Below are positions 59,714 through 64,000 of a stretch of DNA of 64,000 bases, in pieces. Position numbers and translations under genes: made by a program. The DNA comes from Myxococcales bacterium (GTDB lineage: Bacteria > Myxococcota_A > Polyangia > Polyangiales > Polyangiaceae): the NCBI GenBank assembly GCA_016712525.1, contig JADJQX010000007.1, forward strand, positions 372,001-436,000. Reading direction: 5' to 3'. Each line of letters opens with the position of its first letter. Position 1 is the stretch's first letter. The notes beneath the pieces were generated by a model. That model saw only the letters and a program-made list of their open reading frames with translations. It did no database searches and had not been told where the DNA came from.

Positions 59714-61105
59714 GTGGAGGCGTTACCTCAGCCCGGTCAAGTGGTCGCGGGAAAGTACCGCCTGGTCCGTGTGCTCGGCGAAGGTGGCATGGGCGTCGTC
59801 TACGAGGCCGAGCACACCCGTCTCGGTCAGAAGGTCGCGCTGAAGATGCTCCTCCCGGAGCTCGTCCCGGTCGACGATCTCGTCCAACGCTTCGACCGCG
59901 AGGCCCGCGCGGCGAGCCAACTGAAGAGCCGCCACACGGCCCGCGTGATGGACGTCGACGTCACCGAAGGCGGCGTCCCGTACATGGTGCTCGAGCTCCT
60001 CCACGGCAGAGATCTCGACGCCGAGCTCGGCGCGCGGAAGGCGATCCCTGTCGGCGAAGCGGTCGACTACGTCCTCCAAGTGTGTGCGGCGATCGACGAA
60101 GCCCACGCCCTCGGCATCGTGCATCGCGACCTGAAGCCGTCGAACGTGTTCCTCTCGGACGAGCGTGGCGGCCGCGTCGCCAAGGTCCTCGACTTCGGCA
60201 TCTCCAAGGTATCGAGCGAAGGGGACGCGCGCCTCACGGCGGCGGAGGCCGTCATGGGGACGGCCATGTACATGGCGCCCGAGCAGGTGAAGTCTTCCCG
60301 CAACGTCGACGCACGCGCGGACATTTGGTCCCTCGGGGTGGTGCTCTACGAGCTGCTCTCGGGGCGCGCTCCTTTCGTCGGTACGCCCACGCAGGTCGTG
60401 GCTGCCATCGTCTCCGAGGACGCTCCGGCCATCGGCACGCTCGTCGATGTCCCGGCGCCGATCGCGTCGGCCATCGCGCGGTGCCTCGCACGCGACCCTG
60501 CGGGCCGTTTCGGCTCCGTGCGTGAGCTCATGCGGGAGATAGCCCCGTTCGCGCCTGCCGGTAGCCTCGGCGCGCTGTCGGCCCAGGAGGCCCTCCGCGA
60601 CGAACCCTCGAGGGTCGTTGCGACGTCGCCGGGCGCCGTGCGAGGCGATGCGAAGACCGTGCTCTCGTGGGGCTCTCCCGGGCCCGAGCGCGGCTCGACG
60701 CTCACGAAGTGGGTCGGCGTCGGGTCGATCGTCGTCGCGCTCGGGTTGGTCGGCGTCATCGCGGGGCAGATTCATGGTCGCGCGCAGGGCTCGGGAGGCA
60801 AGGCCGTCGCGTCGGGGGCCCCGAGCGGGTCGAGCACGGCCGCACCTCCCGTGACGCCGAGCGCGGCCCCTTCGATCGCAGCGGTGTCGACCTCACTCCC
60901 TTCTGCGACGGTCACCGCATTGCCCGCCGCGAGCGCAGCCCCGGTGCCGATCCCGGTCGCACAGCCATCGTCCACCCCGAAGCCCGGCACGATCGTGAAG
61001 CCGAAGGGCGAGCCGTCGGCGGTATCGCCACCCGTACCGTCCGCCCCGCCGAAGCCTCCTCCGGTAGTTCCTCCCACGCCCACGGTCGACCCCAACCATC
61101 TGTGA
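59714..61105 (+). CDS. Ser/Thr protein kinase 2 with C-terminal anchor and Pro-rich tail
   Basis: 463 aa from GTG 59714, which puts the family start VEALPQPGQVVAGKYRLVRVL in place; GTG 59645 is possible but adds only a basic stretch. Kinase domain ~13-285: GEGGMGVVYEAEH, VALKMLLPE, IVHRDLKPSNVFL, VLDFGISKVS, GTAMYMAPEQVKSS, RADIWSLGVVLYELLSG. Transmembrane segment WVGVGSIVVALGLVGVIAGQI is near residue 336-357, followed by an extracytoplasmic Ser/Ala/Pro-rich tail. It is coupled to the next TPR/PEGA gene. Confidence 0.92.
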   Translation: MEALPQPGQVVAGKYRLVRVLGEGGMGVVYEAEHTRLGQKVALKMLLPELVPVDDLVQRFDREARAASQLKSRHTARVMDVDVTEGGVPYMVLELLHGRDLDAELGARKAIPVGEAVDYVLQVCAAIDEAHALGIVHRDLKPSNVFLSDERGGRVAKVLDFGISKVSSEGDARLTAAEAVMGTAMYMAPEQVKSSRNVDARADIWSLGVVLYELLSGRAPFVGTPTQVVAAIVSEDAPAIGTLVDVPAPIASAIARCLARDPAGRFGSVRELMREIAPFAPAGSLGALSAQEALRDEPSRVVATSPGAVRGDAKTVLSWGSPGPERGSTLTKWVGVGSIVVALGLVGVIAGQIHGRAQGSGGKAVASGAPSGSSTAAPPVTPSAAPSIAAVSTSLPSATVTALPAASAAPVPIPVAQPSSTPKPGTIVKPKGEPSAVSPPVPSAPPKPPPVVPPTPTVDPNHL

Positions 61106-61107
61106 CG

Positions 61108-62106
61108 ATGCACCTTCCTTCGAAGCCTCCGACGTACCGCGCCCGCCCGATCGCGCGCCTCTTCTCGCTGACCGTGCTCGCGATGGGGCTCTTGGGTCCT
61201 TGTGCGGCTCGGGCGCAATCGACGCCCACCGACCCGGCCACCGCGTCGGCCGAGCTCAAACGCCAGGGCGGCGCGGCGATGGATCGCCTGGATTTCGCAG
61301 CGGCCGAAGAGGCATACCGAAAGGCCGTCGAGCTCACGCCGACGGATACCACCCTTCACTACAACCTCGGCAAGGTGCACCAGGCCCGCGGGAACTACCC
61401 CGCGGCGGTGGACGAGCTTGAGATCTTCCTTCGCGATGCGTCTCCGGAGCTGCGCGCGAAGGTGCCACGCATCCTCGAGGTCGTCGCCGAGCTGCGCGCG
61501 CGCGTCGCCACCGTGTCTCTCGTGTGCACGGTCGACGAGCCCGCGGCGTTGATCGAGCTCGGGGGCGTCCAGGTGAGCCGTGGATGCAGGACCGCCGGTT
61601 CGATGATCCGCGTCTCGATCCCGCACGGCAACCCGCAGACGACCTTGAAGATCGTGTCGGCGTCGCATCGGGCTCAAGACACCGCGTTGCTCCTGAAGTC
61701 GGGCGGACCGCTCCCGGTGCGGGTCGACCTCGTGCCCAAGGCCACGTCCGGGACGCTCCGGCTCCGCACCGAGCCCATGGGCGCTACGATCCTCGTCGAC
61801 GGTCAAGCGCGTGGAAACCCGCCGATCGAGCTCTACCTCGCGCCCGGCTCTCACGAGGTCGTCGCCAAGCTCGAGGCCTACAAGGACGCGACCGTGCCCG
61901 TGATCATCGAGCTCGGGCAGACGAAGGACCTCGTCGTCCCGCTGTCGAAGCCGGAGCCCGTCACGAAGAAGTGGTGGTTCTGGACGGGCGTCGTGACCGT
62001 CGTCGCCGCGGCCGTCATCGTGCCCATCGCGATCGCGACGGCTCCCGAGCCCGAGGTCGACGCGGGGTCGCTCGGTAAGGTGGTGGCCCCGCTCGCGCGG
62101 TTCTGA
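61108..62106 (+). CDS. Secreted TPR/PEGA-domain protein coupled to kinase 2
   Basis: 332 aa from ATG 61108; an in-frame GTG at 61102 overlaps the kinase stop as GTGA. Signal peptide ends ARAQ (about 37). TPR pair at ~45-100 (AAMDRLDFAAAEEAYRKAVEL, YNLGKVHQARGNYPAAVDELEIFL), then PEGA-type carbohydrate-like beta repeats (SGTLRLRTEPMGATILVDGQ, RGNPPIELYLAPGSHEVVAKL). A near C-terminal transmembrane helix (WWFWTGVVTVVAAAVIVPIAIA) anchors it. With the adjacent kinase it is likely a cell-envelope sensor pair. Confidence 0.85.
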   Translation: MHLPSKPPTYRARPIARLFSLTVLAMGLLGPCAARAQSTPTDPATASAELKRQGGAAMDRLDFAAAEEAYRKAVELTPTDTTLHYNLGKVHQARGNYPAAVDELEIFLRDASPELRAKVPRILEVVAELRARVATVSLVCTVDEPAALIELGGVQVSRGCRTAGSMIRVSIPHGNPQTTLKIVSASHRAQDTALLLKSGGPLPVRVDLVPKATSGTLRLRTEPMGATILVDGQARGNPPIELYLAPGSHEVVAKLEAYKDATVPVIIELGQTKDLVVPLSKPEPVTKKWWFWTGVVTVVAAAVIVPIAIATAPEPEVDAGSLGKVVAPLARF

Positions 62107-62110
62107 CCTG

Positions 62111-63586
62111 ATGGGCCTCAAGATCGTCATGGTCTCGGCGGAGGTCGAGACCCTCGCGCGCACGGGTGGGCTCGGAGATGCCGTCGCAGCGCTCGCCGTC
62201 CAGCTCGCGCACATGGGGCACGACGTGCTCGTCGTCACCCCTCACTACGGAACCACACGCGCATCCGTCCCGCGCGTCCCGTGGTCGGACGGGCTCGTGG
62301 TCGGCGAGGGCGCCTTGGCTCGTGAGGTCCGGGTGCTCGAGCTGCCTCGGGTCGAGCGTGCGGGCGGAGGGACCCTTCGCACCTGCCTCGTCTCGGATCC
62401 CGGCCTCTTCGACCGTGCGGGGATCTACGGAGACACGCGCGGCCCGTTCGGCGACAACGATCTGCGCTTCTCGACGTTGTCACGGGCCGCCCTCGCGATC
62501 GCCGCGCGTGTCTTCGGCGATCCCCGGGACGGCGCCGGTCCCGACGTGGTCCACGCGCACGACTGGCATGCGGCCCTTACGATCGTGCATGCGAAGGCTC
62601 TAGGTCCCGAGTGGGCGAGGGTGCCCACGGTGCTGACGCTGCACAACGTCTCGTACCAAGGCGTGCTCGACGTCTCGGCGGTGGCGCGCCTCGGCCTCCC
62701 CGAGTGGGTGGTCTCGCCCGAGATCGGCGGCCACGAGGGCGCGCTCAACCTCGTGAAGGCCGCGATCGCCCTCGCGGATCGTGTCACGACCGTGAGCCCG
62801 TCCCACGCGCGCGAGATCCTCACCCCCGAGGGGGGCTTCGGGCTCGACGCGCACCTCCGCGCACACGCCTCGAAGGTGAGCGGAATCCTCAATGGAATCG
62901 ACGAGTTGCGCTTCGATCCTGGTCTCGACGGGGAGATCGCTCGAAAGTACGATTTTGCGTCGTTCGTCGGCGGGCGCCGCGTGTGCAAAGCGGCCCTGCT
63001 CGAGGAGCTCGGCCTCGACGCGGACGTCTCGCGGCCTCTCTTCGGCCTCGTGTCGCGCCTCACCTGGCAGAAGGGCATCGACCTCGTGCTGCCGCTCGTC
63101 GACACGCTGGTCGATCGGGGGGCGCGGCTCGCGTTCCTCGGCACGGGAGAACGCGACCTCGAGGCGGGCCTCCTCGAAGCGGCGCACCGTCACCCGGGGC
63201 GGGTCGCCGCGCGCATCACGTTCGACGACGGGCTCGCGCGGCGTATGTACGCGGGCCTCGATTTCGTCCTCGTGCCGTCGCGCTTCGAGCCGTGTGGGCT
63301 CACGCAGATGTACGCGATGCGCTACGGGGCCATCCCGATCGTGACGCCGACGGGTGGCCTCGCCGACTCGGTGAGCCCGGTCTCCGTCGCTCACGACACG
63401 GGCACGGGGATCGTGGCCCACGGGGCGACGGTCGACGACGTCCTGGTCGCTTGCGACGACGCGTTCGTCCTCTACGGTGACGAGGTCGGGCGCCGCCAGG
63501 TCATCGAGCGCGCGATGGCGCGAGACGCCTCGTGGGGCGCCTCGGCGCGGGCCTACGTGGAGCTCTTTCGCGCGATCGCGCACTGA
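62111..63586 (+). CDS. glgA: Glycogen synthase
   Basis: 491 aa, ATG 4 bp after the previous stop. GT5 enzyme adding glucose from ADP-glucose to glycogen. Motifs: MVSAEVETLARTGGLGD (ADP-glucose binding, with Arg17 in place of the usual Lys in KTGGLGD), VVHAHDWHAAL, LTLHNVSYQGV, GILNGID, SRLTWQKGID, and SRFEPCGLTQMYAMRYG (acceptor site). Usual length for GlgA. The Arg substitution keeps charge and may tune donor use. No glgC or glgB is in the window. Confidence 0.92.
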   Translation: MGLKIVMVSAEVETLARTGGLGDAVAALAVQLAHMGHDVLVVTPHYGTTRASVPRVPWSDGLVVGEGALAREVRVLELPRVERAGGGTLRTCLVSDPGLFDRAGIYGDTRGPFGDNDLRFSTLSRAALAIAARVFGDPRDGAGPDVVHAHDWHAALTIVHAKALGPEWARVPTVLTLHNVSYQGVLDVSAVARLGLPEWVVSPEIGGHEGALNLVKAAIALADRVTTVSPSHAREILTPEGGFGLDAHLRAHASKVSGILNGIDELRFDPGLDGEIARKYDFASFVGGRRVCKAALLEELGLDADVSRPLFGLVSRLTWQKGIDLVLPLVDTLVDRGARLAFLGTGERDLEAGLLEAAHRHPGRVAARITFDDGLARRMYAGLDFVLVPSRFEPCGLTQMYAMRYGAIPIVTPTGGLADSVSPVSVAHDTGTGIVAHGATVDDVLVACDDAFVLYGDEVGRRQVIERAMARDASWGASARAYVELFRAIAH

Positions 63587-63623
63587 GCGCGAGCGGCAAC
63601 CGAGAGCGCTCGGGGAGGAAAGT

Positions 63624-63645
63624 GGCCGACGATTCGTCGTCGGCC
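63624..63645. terminator. Bidirectional hairpin with TTCG loop
   Basis: GGCCGACGA (63624-63632), TTCG loop, TCGTCGGCC (63637-63645). A perfect 9-bp stem with the very stable UUCG tetraloop on the plus-strand RNA, between convergent glgA and asnS. No U-tract. Confidence 0.65.
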
Positions 63646-63653
63646 GCCCGCTC

Positions 63654-64000
63654 TCAGAAGGGGGCCGACTTGGGCGTGCGCGGGAACGGGATCACGTCGC
63701 GGATGTTGGCCATCCCCGTGACGAACATGACGAGCCGCTCGAAGCCGAGCCCGAAGCCCGCGTGCGGAACCGTCCCGTAGCGGCGGAGGTCGCGGTACCA
63801 CCAGTAGGCCTCTTTCTGGAGGCCCAGCTCGTCGATGCGGAGGTCGAGCCGATCGAGGCGCTCCTCGCGCTGCGAGCCGCCGATGATCTCGCCGATGCCG
63901 CCCGCGAGCACGTCCATCGCGGCCACGGTCTTTCCGTCGTCGTTCTGGCGCATGTAGAAGGATTTGATGTCCTTCGGATAGTTCATCACGACGACCGGCT
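63654..64000 (-). CDS. asnS: Asparaginyl-tRNA synthetase, C-terminal part
   Basis: About 115 residues remain; the 5' part lies beyond the right edge. The text MNYPKDIKSFYMRQNDDGKTVAAMDVLAGGIGEIIGGSQREERLDRL, then WYRDLRRYGTVPHAGFGLGFERLVMFVTGMANIRDVIPFPRTP, is the class II core. GFGLGFERL is motif 3 (Arg binds ATP). IGEIIGGSQREERLD with a YPxxIKSFYM start distinguishes AsnRS from AspRS. The usual C-terminal end (RTPKSAPF, where many have RTPGNAEF) is present. Confidence 0.95.
   Translation of the reverse strand, partial: PVVVMNYPKDIKSFYMRQNDDGKTVAAMDVLAGGIGEIIGGSQREERLDRLDLRIDELGLQKEAYWWYRDLRRYGTVPHAGFGLGFERLVMFVTGMANIRDVIPFPRTPKSAPF

Overview
The window is very GC-rich, with a strong G/C preference at third codon positions. 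It encodes many lipoproteins and secreted proteins, two eukaryote-like Ser/Thr kinases with C-terminal membrane anchors, FadL-type porins and many 4-base start/stop overlaps (ATGA, GTGA, TTGA). This fits a Myxococcota-type (former deltaproteobacterial) chromosome. The placement is inferred from gene content and composition. I see no plasmid, phage, insertion-sequence or CRISPR signal.

Layout. 1-9.6 kb: a partial secreted SGNH-type esterase; an RlmN-family radical-SAM methylase; a coupled run of two FadL-like porins and a propeller lipoprotein, followed by a PrsW-like membrane protease; argS; and a class II glutamine amidotransferase. 9.6-21.3 kb: a metal-starvation island, the most coherent system here. 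Its leftward operon holds a TonB receptor, two lipoproteins, a Fur-family regulator (best read as Zur) and a His/Cys-rich lipoprotein. Its rightward operon holds a COG0523 GTPase, a WD40 protein, a DUF1826 protein, a NicO-type metal transporter and a second COG0523 GTPase. Cysteine-free ribosomal proteins L33 and S18 and a second DUF1826 protein follow, divergently transcribed from a promoter region with a 23-bp inverted repeat. Together they look like a zinc-sparing response: capture outside the cell, delivery by GTPases, and replacement of zinc ribosomal proteins. 21.3-25.8 kb: an unrecognised 191-aa protein, an unrecognised 877-aa protein, a MerC-like His-rich membrane protein and a lipoprotein.

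25.8-46.2 kb: a Memo-family protein, a YkgJ-type cysteine-cluster protein, two sulfatase-fold membrane or secreted hydrolases with Thr at the nucleophile position (the second frameshifted), mgtE, an RCC1-like lipoprotein, a FAD oxidoreductase, a large TPR membrane protein, prs, a Tat-exported pirin, an ADPS-like FAD oxidase with a partial FAD-domain partner, a homocysteine methyltransferase/MTHFR fusion, a lipoprotein, and tRNA-Met(CAT). 46.3-64 kb: a coiled-coil zinc-ribbon protein, kinase 1, an ABC export module with an accessory protein, a low-complexity membrane protein, an atypical SDR, a small DUF4911-like protein, a geranylgeranyl-reductase-like flavoprotein, an rRNA m5U methylase/pseudouridine synthase fusion, kinase 2 with a TPR/PEGA protein, glgA, and the 3' end of asnS.

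Strong GC hairpins lie between several convergent gene pairs and probably act as bidirectional terminators. Several promoters in the metal island fit a TTGCNN-N17-TANNNN pattern ending 6-8 nt before the start codon, which suggests leaderless transcripts.
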